Assembly: GCF_000715075.1 (NCBI RefSeq)
Contig: NC_134087.1
Span: 184,729,276 to 184,793,275, forward strand
Direction: 5' to 3'
DNA: 64,000 bases
DNA from: Nicotiana tabacum
Taxonomy: Eukaryota > Streptophyta > Magnoliopsida > Solanales > Solanaceae
A program made the position numbers and the translations under genes. Shown here in pieces: positions 21,068 through 32,854 of the stretch; within the stretch, counting starts at the first letter, position 1; each line of letters starts with the position of its first letter. Under the pieces are notes generated by a model. The model saw only the letters and a program-made list of their open reading frames with translations, searched no databases and had not been told where the DNA came from.

Positions 21068-23545
21068 TGTCACACCTCCTTTTTACCTACACCCAAAAAG
21101 GGATATAGGGAGTTTTTTCCAACTTAAAGTGACAATCGAAACGAGATTATTTTTATGTAAAATTCAGAGTCACCACTTGGGATAATTTATGGTATCCCAA
21201 GTCACCGGTTCAAATCCCCAATCGAGGAAAAGATTGAATCTGTATTACAGTCCGCGAACACAGAAATTCGAATAAGAAATTTTGTTAACCCGGGAGAAGG
21301 TATTAGGCATTCTCGAGTTCCGTGGTTCTAGCACGGTCGCTCAATTGTTATAATTGGCCTATTTACTTGATTTTAGTACATGTTTTAGCCTATGGTGCAA
21401 TTTTAACTTTAAAACCGCTTTTATTTAATTATTTTTAGGAAGATTTCAACGTTATTTAAAACACGTCTTGAACCATGTCACATAAATGCACTCGCGATCC
21501 CCGACATATTTTATCTAACATTGTTGAGAGTTGGATTTGGGTCACATAAATGCACACCCGAGTTTAAGGAGATTAATTTAAATATCGCGCCTAAAGCAAC
21601 TACGCACTTTCAAGTTTGCGAGGGCCATGAAAAATTCAACTAAATGGCATACCCCGATTTCTAAAGGATTAAAATTAGTTAAGTGAGGGCCATGGGTTAT
21701 GGTGTTTTCTTGCGAATGGCGCACCTCAACTTGCTTCAAAAGAATGTATTCAACTAAAACAAACCATGGATGTTCATAATTAATTATTTCCTAAACTAAT
21801 TTGAGATTGTTGTGAGGCCATGAATTATGAAAATAACTTTGTGGATGAAGTACACCATTTATTAAACCAAAGGTTTACTTCAACTCAACACTTTACGGCC
21901 AAATTACTTGAATTAGATATCGGCTTAACTCGTGAATCAATCCCACATGGTGAGCAAAGCAGATGGACCTAATAATTGAAATATCAATTCTAAAGACATG
22001 ATTAGATAAAAAGTGAAAGATCCGAACAAAATAAATTCTATACAAAAAGACTAAATTGCTAATGCTTTTGATTCAACAGAAAAACCTACATTTTGCAACT
22101 TAAGAACTTAATATTATTAAATTGCTCACCAAATAATGCACCCACCCTTTATTAGTTCAAAATCAGCCTGCTTAATTTTGTTAATTTAAGTCTGTTGCCA
22201 TCAAAATATTAATTGTGAAGCTTAAAACAATTATCTCTTAATAAAGCAAGGAAACATGGAATCAAAAAGAAAATTATTCTAGACATCAAAACCCATCCAA
22301 ACAGATTAAATTAAATAATATATATATAAACATTAATTTACAAAAAAATCGAGTAATCAAATATTGCCAAGGCATCTTGAAATAGAGGAAAGAAGCATCA
22401 GTTCAAATATTTAACGAAACAAAGCAACGACAAATTAGCGAAGTAATGAAATCATGATATTAAGCAAAATAGAAGAAGAAAAGAAGAAATAGACCTCAAA
22501 TGAATCTGAAATTTAAATGAGTGGCAGCTTAGAAACGCAAAAGTGACAAAACCACGAACAAGATCTCCACCGGAGAGCCTCGCCGGACATCTCACTGAAC
22601 TCAACTCATGATTTATACCTTTATTAATCTTGAGAACGAAAGAAAGAGATGGTGACAAAAACGGGTAGAGACGGAGTTTTTGGGTGATTTCGATTAGTAG
22701 ACAACAATATGAAGATCAACTTGTCAACCAATCGCAGAGAAAAAAGGTAGAGTGTTATGGAAGGAAATTAAGAAGAAAGATCACTGAGTGTGTGAATTTG
22801 CTGTCCAAGGTGAGTGATGCGGCGCTAAGGATTTTTCCTATTCTTTCCTTGTTCCTTCCGTTCTATCTCCTTTCTACTGTATATCCCGTTTTAAGTATCA
22901 AAATGTGAGTGTCTAGAAAGCCCTAAAACGTGTGGGCCCCCCATTGCTATGAGAATGTTCTCACCAAAATGCCTATGTGCTCACATGGAATAAACAAATA
23001 AGGACCCAGCAACAAAATGGAAAGCCACGTTCAAATTTTGCATTCTACTTTTTGCGCTTTTCATTTTTTTCCTTCTGATATTCTGTCGTTTGTTTCTTTT
23101 TGGTTGCTTTGTTTGTTTGTTTTTCTTCTTTTTTTTTCCTAAAGTTGAATTACTTTTAAACAAAATAGCTTCACAAATTACTAATTATCTAAGTACATAG
23201 GTAATATTAAAATAGAAAGAAAATAACCATATTAGAAAAATCTAAATCCTACTTAGCATTCGCTAAAGATCTACAACTTAAAAATTGCACTAAACTAAGT
23301 AAAACTATTTTGTGAAAGTTTTCTTACTATCTTTTGTAAAATAAAATGTCAAGACTATTTTTTGTATTTTTTTCAAAAATAAAACTAACTAGACAAAATA
23401 TCAACTAGCTAGAATAAGGGAAAATATTTTTGTAGTTTCTTTTTTTTAGATAAAATAAAGTAAATAGACCGATACTAAACCTAAACTGAATATTTACGCT
23501 AAAATATGAAAAATCTTGGGGAGGGTCAAAAATCATATGTCTACA
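21068..23545 (-). repeat. E2 right LTR (2478 bp), inverted and complete
   Basis: From TGTCACACC to ATGTCTACA, the reverse complement of the E2 LTR, intact at both ends. It carries TGGTGACTCTG (minus strand, 21165-21175). It ends directly at the ATGGG duplication. Confidence 0.92.
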
Positions 23546-23550
23546 ATGGG
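23546..23550 (+). repeat. Target-site duplication of E2, right copy
   Basis: ATGGG directly after the last base of the inverted LTR; partner of 10481-10485. Confidence 0.9.
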
Positions 23551-24925
23551 GTGTTGAGGATGCAAGGCCGGATATGTGTGCCCAATGTAGATAGACTTCG
23601 GGAGTTGATCCTGGAGGAGGCCCATAGCTCGTGGTATTCCATTCATCCGGGTGCCGCGAAGATGTATCAGGATCTGAGATAGCATTATTGGTGGAGGAAA
23701 ATGAAAAAGGACATTCTGGGATTTGTAGCTCGGTGTCTCAATTGTCAGCAGGTGAAATATGAGCATTAGAGACCGGGTGGCTTGCTTCAGCAGATGGATA
23801 CTCCAGAGTGGAAGTGAGAGTGGATCACCATGGACTTTGTAGTTGGGCTCCCATGGACTTTGAAGAAGTTCGATGCTATTTGGGTAATTGTGGACCAGCT
23901 GGCCAAGTTCGCGCACTTCATTCCTGTGTGTACTACCTATTCTTCAGAGTGGTTGGCAGAGATCTATATCCGAGAGATTGTTCGTTTGCATGGATTCCCA
24001 GTTTCCATCATTTCAGATAGGGGCACTCAGTTCACTTCGCAGTTTTGGAGGTCGGTACAGCGAGAGTTGGGTACTCAGGTTGAGTTGAGCACAGCTTTTC
24101 ACCCTCAAACAGACGGGCAATCCGAGCGTACTATTCAAATACTGGAGGACATGTTGCGCGCTTGTATCATTGATTTCAGAGGGTCATGGGATCAGTTTCT
24201 ACCGCTCGCAGAGTTTGCTTATAACAACAGTTATCAGTCGAGTATTCATATGGCTCCATATGAGGCTTTGTATGTGAGGCGGTGTAGATCTCTAATTGGT
24301 TGGTTTGAGCCGGGTGAGGCTAGGCTATTGGGTAGAGACTTGGTGCAGGATGCTTTAGACAAGGTGAAGGTGATTCAGGAGAGGCTTCGTACAACGCATT
24401 CGAAACAAAAGAGTTATGCTGACAGGAAGGTTCGGGATGTGTCCTACATGGTTGGTGAGAAGGTTCTATTGAAGGTTTCACCCATGAAGGGTTTTATAAG
24501 ATTTGTGAAGAAGGTTAAATTGAGTCCTCGATTCATTGGGCCTTTTAAGGTGCTTCGTAGGATTAGGGAGGTGGCTTATGAACTTGTTTTGCCACCCAGC
24601 TTATCGAGTGTGCATCTGGTATTTCATGTTTCCATGCTCCGGAAGTATATTGGCGATCCGTCTCATGTTTTGAATTTCAGCACGGTTCAGTTAGATGATT
24701 ATTTGACTTATGATGTGGAGCTAGTAGCTATTTTGAAGCGTCAGGTTTGAAAGTTGAGGTCAAAGGATATAGCTTCGGTGAAAGTGCAGTGGAGAGGTCG
24801 GCCCATGGAGGAGGCTACCTAGGAGACCGAGCGGGAGATGCAGAGCAGATATCCTCACTTGTTTGAGGCTTCAGGTATGTTTCTTGACTCGTTCGAGGAC
24901 GAACGTTTGTCTAAGAGGGGGAGGA
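23551..24925 (+). pseudogene. E3 integrase and chromodomain, broken
   Basis: Continuation of the E3 pol after E2. Integrase inserts element DNA into chromosomes. Visible in order: HHCC zinc-binding region (His pair near AHSSWYSIHPG, CLNC), catalytic Asp in TMDFVVGLP, Asp in IISDRGTQF, Glu in DGQSERTIQILEDML, a GPF/Y module (SPRFIGPFKVLRRI), then a short chromodomain-like tail (KLRSKDIASVKVQWRGRP). The long open stretch is 23830-24747. Stops lie upstream at about 23680, 23767 and 23817, and at 24748 and about 24820 inside the tail; most are C-to-T or G-to-A changes. Chromodomains are thought to guide such elements to chromatin. The family (Tekay/Del) is inferred from the tail and the LTR start. 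Confidence 0.88.
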
Positions 24926-27747
24926 TGTAACGACCCGGCCGATCATTTCATGTGTTACCGCTCCGTTTTCCCCATTTCTACTTCTTATTGTCTTGTTCAG
25001 CTGTATTATGTATTATCGGGTTGGTTGGCTCGGGTTCGGAGAGGTTTTGGTAAGGTTTGAGACACTTAGTCTCTTTTGAGTAAGCTTAAGTTGGAAAAGT
25101 CAACCGAATGTTGACTTATGTGAAAGAGGGATCGGATGTGAATTCTGATGGTTCGGATAGCTTTAGGAGATAATTTGGGACTTAGGAGTGTAATCGGAAC
25201 GTGTTTTGGAGGTCTGTAGTAGATTTAGGCTTGAATTGGTGAAGTTGGAATTTTGGCGTTTCCGGTTGATAGGTGAGATTTTTATATAGGGGTCGAAATG
25301 GAATTTCGGGAGTTGAAGTAGGTCTGTCGTGTCATTTGGGATGTTTGTGCAAAACTTCAGGTCATTCGGACGTGGTTTGATAGGCTTTTTGATCAAAATC
25401 TGAATTCGAAAGATTTTGGAACCTTAGGCTTGAATCCGATGTGATTTGGTTGATTCGATGTTGTTTGAGGTGTTTTGAAGATTGGTATAAGTTCGGATGG
25501 TGGTATATGACTTGTGGGTGCTTTTAGTTGAGGTCCTAGTGGGCCTCGGGGTGATTTCGGATGGTTGACGGATGATTTTGAGGGTGGTTGGCAGCTGAAG
25601 ATTTCCTATTACTGTCATAACTGCACCTGCGGCTAGGGGACCGTAGGTGCGGGCACGCAGAAGCGGAAATGGAGCCGCAGATGCAGCAAAGAGGTAAGTT
25701 AGCTGGAACTGCAGAAGCGTTCATTAGAGCGCATCCGCGATAGCGCAGGTGCAGGCGTTTTGTCGCAGATGCGGAATCGGGCCTTTTAGTAAAAACCGCA
25801 GAAGCGGTGGGTTGGACCGCAGAAGCGAAAATAGGACCGCAGGTGCGGAATCCCTGGGTTAGAAAGTATATATTTCATCCTTCGCAATTTTCAGCCTTTC
25901 TTCACCATTTTTAAATCGATTTTGGAGCTTTTGGCGGGATTTTGGAGAAGGAATCAGAGGGAACTTCATTGAGGTAAGATTGTATAGCATAAAACTCGTT
26001 CCTATGGTGTTATTTTATTGATTAGGCTTGAAATTTATGGAAATATGTGGGTAAATATTGAAGAAACTAGGGCTTGAGATTAGACACCTTTGAGTAAAGG
26101 TTTGAGAGGTCATTTGTGGTCGGATTTTGGTACTTTTGATATGGAAGAACTCGTGGGAGGATAAGGAGTTTATTGATGTAATTTTTATCGGATTCCGAGA
26201 CATGGGCTCGGGGGGTCGGGTTTTGGTTGATTTCGGGATTCATGTTGCAATTTGACTATTTTCAAGTGGGCTTTGTTCCTTTAGCATATTTTAATGGTTA
26301 TGTACTGATTTTGGTTAGATTTGGAGCATCCGGAGGCCGATTCCAAAGGCAAAGGCATCGCGGGCTAGAGTTTAGACCGGATAGAGGTGAGTAATGATTG
26401 TAAATGTTGTCCTGAGGATATGAAACCCCGGATTTCACATCGTTGTGCTATTTTGAGGTGACGCACACGCTAGATGACGAGCGTGGGGTCGTTCACCATT
26501 GGGGATTGTGACTTAGTCCATCCCGTATGACTATTTAACTGTGTATTTGATTGAAAACTATTTGCCGTCATCATGTTTTGGGCTGAATGCCTTATTTGGG
26601 CCTTGTGCCAACTATTCTGGATCCTTAAGGGGATTTTTACTACTATTCCTCACTGCTTTGACTTTATACTTGTACTTAGTCATGCTATATTCTACTGTTT
26701 TCATAACTCAGCCATGTTTACTCTGTTTTGACATCTTAAATGATATTTTGAGCTGAGCATCATATTTTACTGTGCCCGAGTTGCTTTTAGAGATTTCTGA
26801 CTGGGTAGGGTCGAGGGCCTGTGTTGTGAGGTTATTGTGGGATCGGGCTGCGTGCCGCAATGGTATTGTTCTGATTCTTTATTATGAGGTCGGGGGCCTA
26901 AGTTGTACACCACAAGGTGGCTGGATATGAGGCCGAGAGCCTGTTCGATTATGCCACGAGATGGCTTGTTATTGCGCTTGGGCCCCCGGAGTCTGTACAC
27001 CCCCAGTGAGCGTGGGTACCCATTGTGAGATGTGATATAGCCCGAAGGGCTGATGTTGTTCCATGTTTTTTCCGGAGTAGCTGATACGAGTGACTGTGAG
27101 ATACTCCGAGGGGCTGATTTTATGTGTCTATCTTCTCTCACTGCTTTTCATTCACTCGTTTAGCTGTTAAAAGATGTCTTAAAGAAGCTTGTACTGAACT
27201 AAAGTATTTTTATAAGTTTTCACTGTTTTATTGCATTATATTGGTTTTATACTGCCTCTTTGTAGCATTGTGCTGTGTTTTACGTGTTTTCTTATCGCTC
27301 AACTGCTTTTACTTTTATTACTCACTGAGTTGGCGTACTCACATTACTCCTTGTACCCTGTGTGCAGATTCAGGAGCCTCGGGTCCCGCTAGCGAGGGTT
27401 GATTGCTTCCAGCAGGCTGTTCGGAGTTCACTAGGTAGTTGCTCGGTGTTCGCAGCCTAGTGCTTCTCGCTCTTATCTTACTTTCCTTTGTATTAGTTTT
27501 GTAATAGACTGCATAGTCTCTTTCATACTCTTAGTCAGATGTTTAGATACTCATAACTTGTAACACCCCGATATCGGGCTGTGTTTGTTTCCACATTTGT
27601 TCTATTTCACTTTATTTTGGTACTTATCACTTATTAATGGCTTAAATATGAATTAAATAACTGTAAATTTCTATTGGGGTTTGTGTCAGCTGGCCTTGTT
27701 TTACGATAGGTGCCATCATGATCGGGTCCAAATTTAGAGTCGTGACA
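24926..27747 (+). repeat. E3 3' LTR (about 2.8 kb)
   Basis: Starts TGTAACGACCCGGCC just after the end of pol and a purine-rich AAGAGGGGGAGGA, and ends at GTCGTGACA. It contains a cluster of CCGCAGAAGCG / CGCAGGTGCGG words at 25620-25860 and the GAGGTCGGGGGCC-type blocks near 26890-27010 typical of such LTRs. No gene inside. The 5' LTR lies outside the window. Confidence 0.8.
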
Positions 27748-29064
27748 CATATATAACGTCATCTAGTCATGGGTCAATGTACATGTATAAATGAATGCAA
27801 TGCATGAGAAGTATGTCAATAAAATCTTTTGGAATGTCATAAGATCATTATGCCTTTGAGTTATATCATGAAGTAATTTTTTTTCAACTTACGTATTTTT
27901 CTGAGACCCATGAACAGAAGATGTAATTATAAGACACATGAAAATTCAAGAACATAGGCACCTCTAATACTTCTATGAATAGAGTCACTTATGGAAGTTG
28001 TGCATTTGCTCGTTTCATGTGTGTCGTATAGATAATGCCAAAAGGAAAGAAGGGGATAGCCTTAACATACCTGAGCCAATTCTATTGACAATCCCTCTAA
28101 CACACGTCTTTTGCAAAGAACACGTAATGACGGATCGAATTAGAAAAAAATCCGTATAATATTCTTGAGAAAGATTGCACTGTATTCCCTTAGAATCGCA
28201 AATTACCATGTTGTTAAGTAGTCTCGTATGATTTTTTTAGCAAATCACGTTGCTATTATTTTGAACGAGTTTGCTGAAGCTTTCCATTGTTTTGTAGAGA
28301 TACAGAATGAATTAAAATGGTTTTTAAGTCTTTAGTTGTGGGCCCCACACTTTTAATGACTTGGCCAATAAATTTCCTTAAATGTGACACCTTGCTACAT
28401 GGAGTAACAGTCACTTATTTGGGCTAATGTGCTGCCACGCTTGGTGGGGTTTGGTTTATCCAAAATTATCCACTCATTTTCTTAATTAACTTGTTAAACC
28501 CCCACTAATCCAATAATTAATCAATTACCCATATAATTAAGAATTATCTCAAATTACTTAAAATGCTACTAACTTTTAGCACAACTTATACACCTTACTA
28601 TCAGTCATCTAGTACCTTATATGGTACTAGTCCATAAATATCGGGTATTATAGCTCGGACCATATTTTATCCCAAATTGTCAAACTTCGGCAAAACTCAT
28701 TTTTTTCGATTCATTTACCTTCTCACCTTCTTGAATTTACTTATCACTTGTTTGAAATAGCATAATGCTTATAATCTTCAAATAATCTTGTCCTTGAGCT
28801 GATGTCAATTATCTTACGACAATTTCAACGTATAATACTACGGGGAGTAATATAGTCGTAATATAATACTGCGGACCGTAACATCGACGTAATACTGCAA
28901 GGCGTAATATCATAGTAATATAATACAATGGAGCGTAACATCGGCGTAATATTGCGGGGCGTAACATCATCTAATGTAATACTGCGAGTGTGACATCTCA
29001 TTTTCGAGCTTATATCAATTTATTTATGGTGTACTTTCACGTACGAAATCATGGAGCGTAACAA
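27748..29064. other. AT-rich region, probably decayed LTR-type repeat
   Basis: No gene seen on either strand. The sequence style resembles Solanaceae dispersed repeats, but I cannot assign a family or ends. It includes the minisatellite at 28826-29000. Confidence 0.4.
28826..29000 (+). repeat. 26-bp-type minisatellite
   Basis: About six degenerate units of TAATACTGCGGGGCGTAACATC plus a few bases. A last partial unit (GGAGCGTAACAATG) abuts the copia remnant. Confidence 0.7.
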
Positions 29065-30958
29065 TGAGTCTAGGCTACGCCTTAAACGTGGTAGAACAAT
29101 CGGTTCCACTGATAAGAATCCCCGAAAAAAGAAAGGAGCAAATGATCAAGTTGTTCATAACATGGAGGCAGTTGCTCAAGAGGAGCATAAAGACATAATA
29201 ATTGATAAGACCTCACATGAGGTTCTAGTACCTGAAAATGAAGAGATCTCAATAGGTTATGTCTCTACGGGAAAAAGGTGAAATATGAATAATGTTGTTG
29301 TTGACAATAATTTTGCATATAACGTTGCAGTTTAATTAATGCAACAAAATGAGGATCTTAAGCCAAAATCTGTCGATGAATGTAGCCAGAGAATTGATTG
29401 GCCAAAATGAAAAAATGCAATTCAAGCGGAATTGACTTCACTCGAAAAACATGATGTCTTCGGACCAATAGTTTGAACGCCTGTAGGTGTCAAGCCAATG
29501 GGGTACAAAAGGGATTTTTTGCAAAAATGAAATGAGAAAGGTGAAGTCGTAAGATATAAAGCACAACTTGTTGCATAAGGGTTTTCGCAAAGGCCTGACA
29601 TTGATTATATGGAGACATATTCTCCTGTGGTAGATGTAATTGCTTTCAGGTATCTAATAAATCTGGCAGTCCATGAAAAGCTTAATATGTGGTTGATGGA
29701 TGTTGTCATAGCCTACTTATATGGCTCACTGTACCATGAAATTTTTATGAAAATCCTGAAAGATTTAAAGTTCCTGCAGCACATAAAAGTTTAAGAGAAA
29801 CTTGTTCAATAAAGCTCAGAAATCCTTATACGGATTGAAGCAATCAGGGAGGATGTAGTACAATTGCCTTAGTGAGTATTTGCTAAAGGAAGGGTACAAA
29901 AATGACCCTATTTGCCCTTGTGTCTTTATTAAGAGGTATGGATCTGAATTTGTCATCAAAATTGTGTATGTTGATGACTTGAATATTATTGGCATTTCTA
30001 AAGAGCTTCCAAAGGTTGTAGAGTGTTTGAAGAAAGAATTTGAAATGAAAGATTTTGGTAAGACAAAATTTTGTCTTGGCCTACAAATTGAACATATACC
30101 AAATGAAATTTTTGTCAATCAATCAACATACACTCAAAAGGTTTTAAAGCGATTTTACATGGATATTGCACATCCATTAAATACCCTAATGGTTGTGAGA
30201 TCGCTTGACATAAATAAAGATCCATTTTGGCCTCAAGAAAATGATGAAGTGCTCGTTGGTGATGAAACTCCATATCTTAGTGCAATTGGGGTACCGATGT
30301 ATCTTGCCAATAATACCCGACCAGATATTACTTTTGCAGTAAGCTTATTAGCAAGATTCAGCTCCTCTCCAACAAGAAGACATTGGAATGGTGTTAAGTA
30401 TATATTTAGATATCTTCGGGGAACTATAGATATGGGATAGTTTTATTCTAATGAATTCAAGTCAGAAATGATTGGCTATGTCAATGCATGTTATTTATCT
30501 GATCCACATAAATCCCGATCTCAAACAGGCTATTTGTTTACATATGGAGGTGCAGCTATATCATGGAGTTCAATGAAACAAACAATAGCTGCCACATCTT
30601 CAAATCATGCTGAGATAATAGCCATTCATAAAGCTAGTCGGGAATGTATTTGGTTGAGATCAATGACTCAACATATTCAGGAAATGCGTGGTTTTCTTAT
30701 GAAAAAGAACAATCCAACTACATTATATGAAGACAATGTTGCTTGTATTGCTCAACTGAAATGAGGATACATCAAAGGAGACAGAACAAAGCACATTTCA
30801 CTAAATTCTTTTTCACGCATGATCTTTAACAAAATGGTGGAATTAATGTTCAACAGATTCGTTCATGTGAAAATTTGTCTGATCTGTTCAGTAAGGCATT
30901 ACCAACCTCAACATTTGAGAAGTTTAGACAAAAGATTGGAATGGGGCGTCTTCGATAA
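29065..30958 (+). pseudogene. Copia pol remnant (RT and RNase H)
   Basis: Ty1-copia polyprotein, 5'-truncated: the LTR, gag, protease and integrase are missing. It starts in the integrase-RT linker (RLRLKRGRTIGS). RT follows with METYSPVVDVIAFRYLI, the catalytic YVDDLNIIG (about 29965) and NTRPDITFAVSLLARFSSSP. RNase H has TGYLFTYGGAAISW and ends near 30764. The C-terminal tail ends ...GMGRLR at 30956. Many stops lie in 29279-29860 and there are single stops at 30438 and 30762; the longest open part is 29880-30437. It is collinear with Tork/Tnt1-type elements. Not functional. Confidence 0.88.
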
Positions 30959-31175
30959 ATAAAGTGATATTTTTATGAGGGGAATACTCTTTTTCCCTTA
31001 GCCTAGGTTTTGTCCCACTGCATTTTCCTAGTAAGGTTTTTAACGAGGCAGCAAATAAAGCGTATTACAGATATGTATACTCTTTTTCCTTCACTAAGAT
31101 TTTTTTCCCGTAGGATTTTTTCTTAGTAAGGTTTTAACGAGGCATATTATCTATTTTTGGACATCCAAGGGGGAG

Positions 31176-31500
31176 TGTTATAAAATCATTAGTAAATGTG
31201 GATGTCCACTACACCCACTACTTTCACTTATGATATAAATAACCTCCCACTACTCATCGCTATTATGATTGTAACTCGCACACCTCCATAACCCCTCCCC
31301 ATGACCCCCATGATCTCAATTGTTAATATCATGTTTAAGACAATTATTTTATAACCTTCTATGTAATAGTATAAATAGAGGCATGAAATGTGATATGGGA
31401 TACACTTGAACACTTAATGAAATAAGAAAGTTATCTCTTCTTCTCTTATTCTACTAATCTTCTTGTTTTATATTGTTATTTTGAGCTACATTTCTTAACA
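31176..31500 (+). repeat. Copia 3' LTR (325 bp)
   Basis: Begins TGTTATAAAATC after the purine-rich CCAAGGGGGAG and ends TTCTTAACA (inverted ends TGTTA/TAACA). No second copy was found in the window, so the element has lost its 5' LTR. Confidence 0.8.
31370..31378 (+). promoter_or_regulatory. TATA box of the copia LTR
   Basis: TATAAATAG about 195 bases into the LTR, followed by the CACTTGAACAC region where R would begin. Confidence 0.6.
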
Positions 31501-32245
31501 GAGTTGAATAGATGTATTTTTAAGGTAAACTTTAATTTTCTCCAGGGAAATTGGTCATTGCTGAAATATTTTAGTTGAACAGTTGCATTTCATGTCTCTT
31601 GTTTGAACTATGTATTAAAACATGGGAGTATAAATTTTGCTCAAAGTCAAAACATGCATCCAATTACTTTCTTTCGAGGACCACAAACCAGCTCGTTCTA
31701 AAAAGTAGTTTAACTTGTGCCTCCTTAGGTCAGTAAGCATGTATTAATTAAATTAATTAATGCACTTTAATCATTAGTTTCCACATTCTTAACCAGGGAG
31801 CTAGAGTTTAAAGTATTGCTTCAGCCGAATCTAATAACTTCCGTCCAAATTTTATATTTGTCTTAAAAAATCATTTAATATACATAAACTATTAATTATT
31901 ACCTAATAATTTAAAAATGACTTAACTCATAAACTTCAAACCCTAAATCCACATCTCCTTTATTAAGTCTTAACTTTAAATATAACTCATATTGTAAATA
32001 GTGATTAGACTATAGTATAATAGGATAACGATTAGACTATAGTATAATTAATGGGATAGAATGGACCAGTGATTATCAGTCATCTATACCTAATCATCAT
32101 TAGTTCATTTTTTGGGTGTGTGTGACTAATAATAGCTGATTTTGATAATGTACCTTACTTATTTAGTTTAATTTTTGACTCAACTTTACCTTTCAATCTT
32201 CATACGTGCTAACTCCTGCATGCTACAGTTCAAGTAGAACAACAT
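31501..32245. other. Intergenic sequence, no element recognised
   Basis: AT-rich single-copy-looking DNA. A 19-base word GATTAGACTATAGTATAAT is repeated directly near 32002-32049. No gene seen. Confidence 0.5.
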
Positions 32246-32444
32246 TTTTTTATAGTTTATTATCTGATGCTCGGTATCCGTATTGAGGCTCCGACCAATC
32301 TAAATTTATGCCGCGTAAGATCCATCAAAGGGAGAAACGCTCGATCCTGCTAGAATTTTTTTTCATTCCCAAACCTGGAACCCTAGTAATCTGGTTAAGA
32401 GTGGACAAACCCTATCGATCAATCTCATCACAACCCTTGACGGT
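32246..32444 (-). mobile_element. tRNA-derived SINE (SolS-like), decayed
   Basis: Read on the minus strand: a tRNA-like head with an A-box-like TGTGATGAGATTG, the word TCTTAACCAGA, and a B-box-like GGTTCCAGGTT; then a body with a GAGCGTTTCTCCC-type block and GGAGCCTCAATACGGATACC; then an A-rich tail at 32246-32254. This order matches SINEs I know from Solanaceae introns. Subfamily cannot be decided. Confidence 0.6.
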
Positions 32445-32641
32445 GAATAACAAGATCCATAGAAGAATTAATGCAGTAATGGAAATATTGGATATTCTTC
32501 ACAATACTAAGAAGATAAGAAAGTAACGTTACAAGCTCATCCATTACAAGTACTTCAAAATGTTTTTATTTTATTTTTTAATTACATATCCTCTAATCAA
32601 GAAATAACAACATTGGAGTAATTAACTAGAAATTCTCGTAA

Positions 32642-32854
32642 TTAATGATGCTGGGGATCAGGTCCTCCAGGACTACTCCTCATGAGCTTGTACTTCCTTT
32701 CTTGGCTCTTATCTCCATAATCAACTTTCTTTTTCTTGAAAAGGACTTGAAAAGGTTCAGTTAGGCTCTTTTTCTTCTCTAGAATCCGAGCTTCTGAGCA
32801 TTGCATCATAATCAGCACAATAATTAGACTAAGGTACAATTTCCCACCAGACAT
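32642..32854 (-). CDS. CLE-family signalling peptide precursor (70 aa)
   Basis: Secreted peptide-hormone precursor. The last 12 residues, RSSPGGPDPQHH, immediately before the stop codon, fit the CLE motif (R-x-x-P-x-G-P-D/N-P-x-H-H/N). In known CLEs this 12-13 residue piece is cut out, hydroxylated at Pro and recognised by leucine-rich-repeat receptor kinases in meristem, vascular or root control. The precursor has a signal peptide (about residues 1-22, hydrophobic core LYLSLIIVLIMM, cleavage expected after SEA), a basic variable middle and the C-terminal motif, a single exon as usual. I chose the ATG at 32854 because it gives a normal signal peptide; in-frame ATGs at 32887 and 32914 would add 11 or 20 residues. 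TATATATA at 32868-32875 is only 14 bases upstream, too close to serve this ATG. AATAAA (minus) lies near 32566-32571. No stops or frameshifts. The ending resembles the root-expressed CLE1-7 type. Confidence 0.85.
   Translation of the reverse strand: MSGGKLYLSLIIVLIMMQCSEARILEKKKSLTEPFQVLFKKKKVDYGDKSQERKYKLMRSSPGGPDPQHH
32645..32680 (-). other. Mature CLE peptide region
   Basis: Encodes RSSPGGPDPQHH with nothing after His-12 but the stop. Pro-4 and Pro-7 are the usual hydroxylation sites in the family. Confidence 0.85.

Larger units (their letters stand above)
10486..23545 (+). mobile_element. E2: gag-only Ogre-type element with an inverted right-end LTR
   Basis: Order: complete forward LTR (10486-12948), PBS, leader, broken gag, non-coding region with a hairpin array, PPT, first 1146 bases of a forward LTR (19911-21056), an 11-base PBS remnant in reverse, then a complete LTR in reverse (21068-23545). 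Both outer ends are thus U3 ends (TGTAGACAT). Perfect ATGGG duplications flank the whole, indicating one integration event of an aberrant DNA. It is related to E1 throughout the internal region, but the LTR middle differs. It is non-autonomous: no pol seen. Confidence 0.88.

Noticed and set aside
26541..27402. Possible small membrane proteins in the E3 LTR
   Set aside because: T-rich LTR sequence; no start context, family or conservation evidence.
27541..27580. TGTAACACCCCG inside the E3 LTR as the start of another LTR
   Set aside because: The sequence continues to the normal LTR end at 27747 and no matching second end or PBS is near.
32308..32526. 72-codon open frame on the plus strand
   Set aside because: Mostly the antisense of the SINE at 32246-32444; no protein family.
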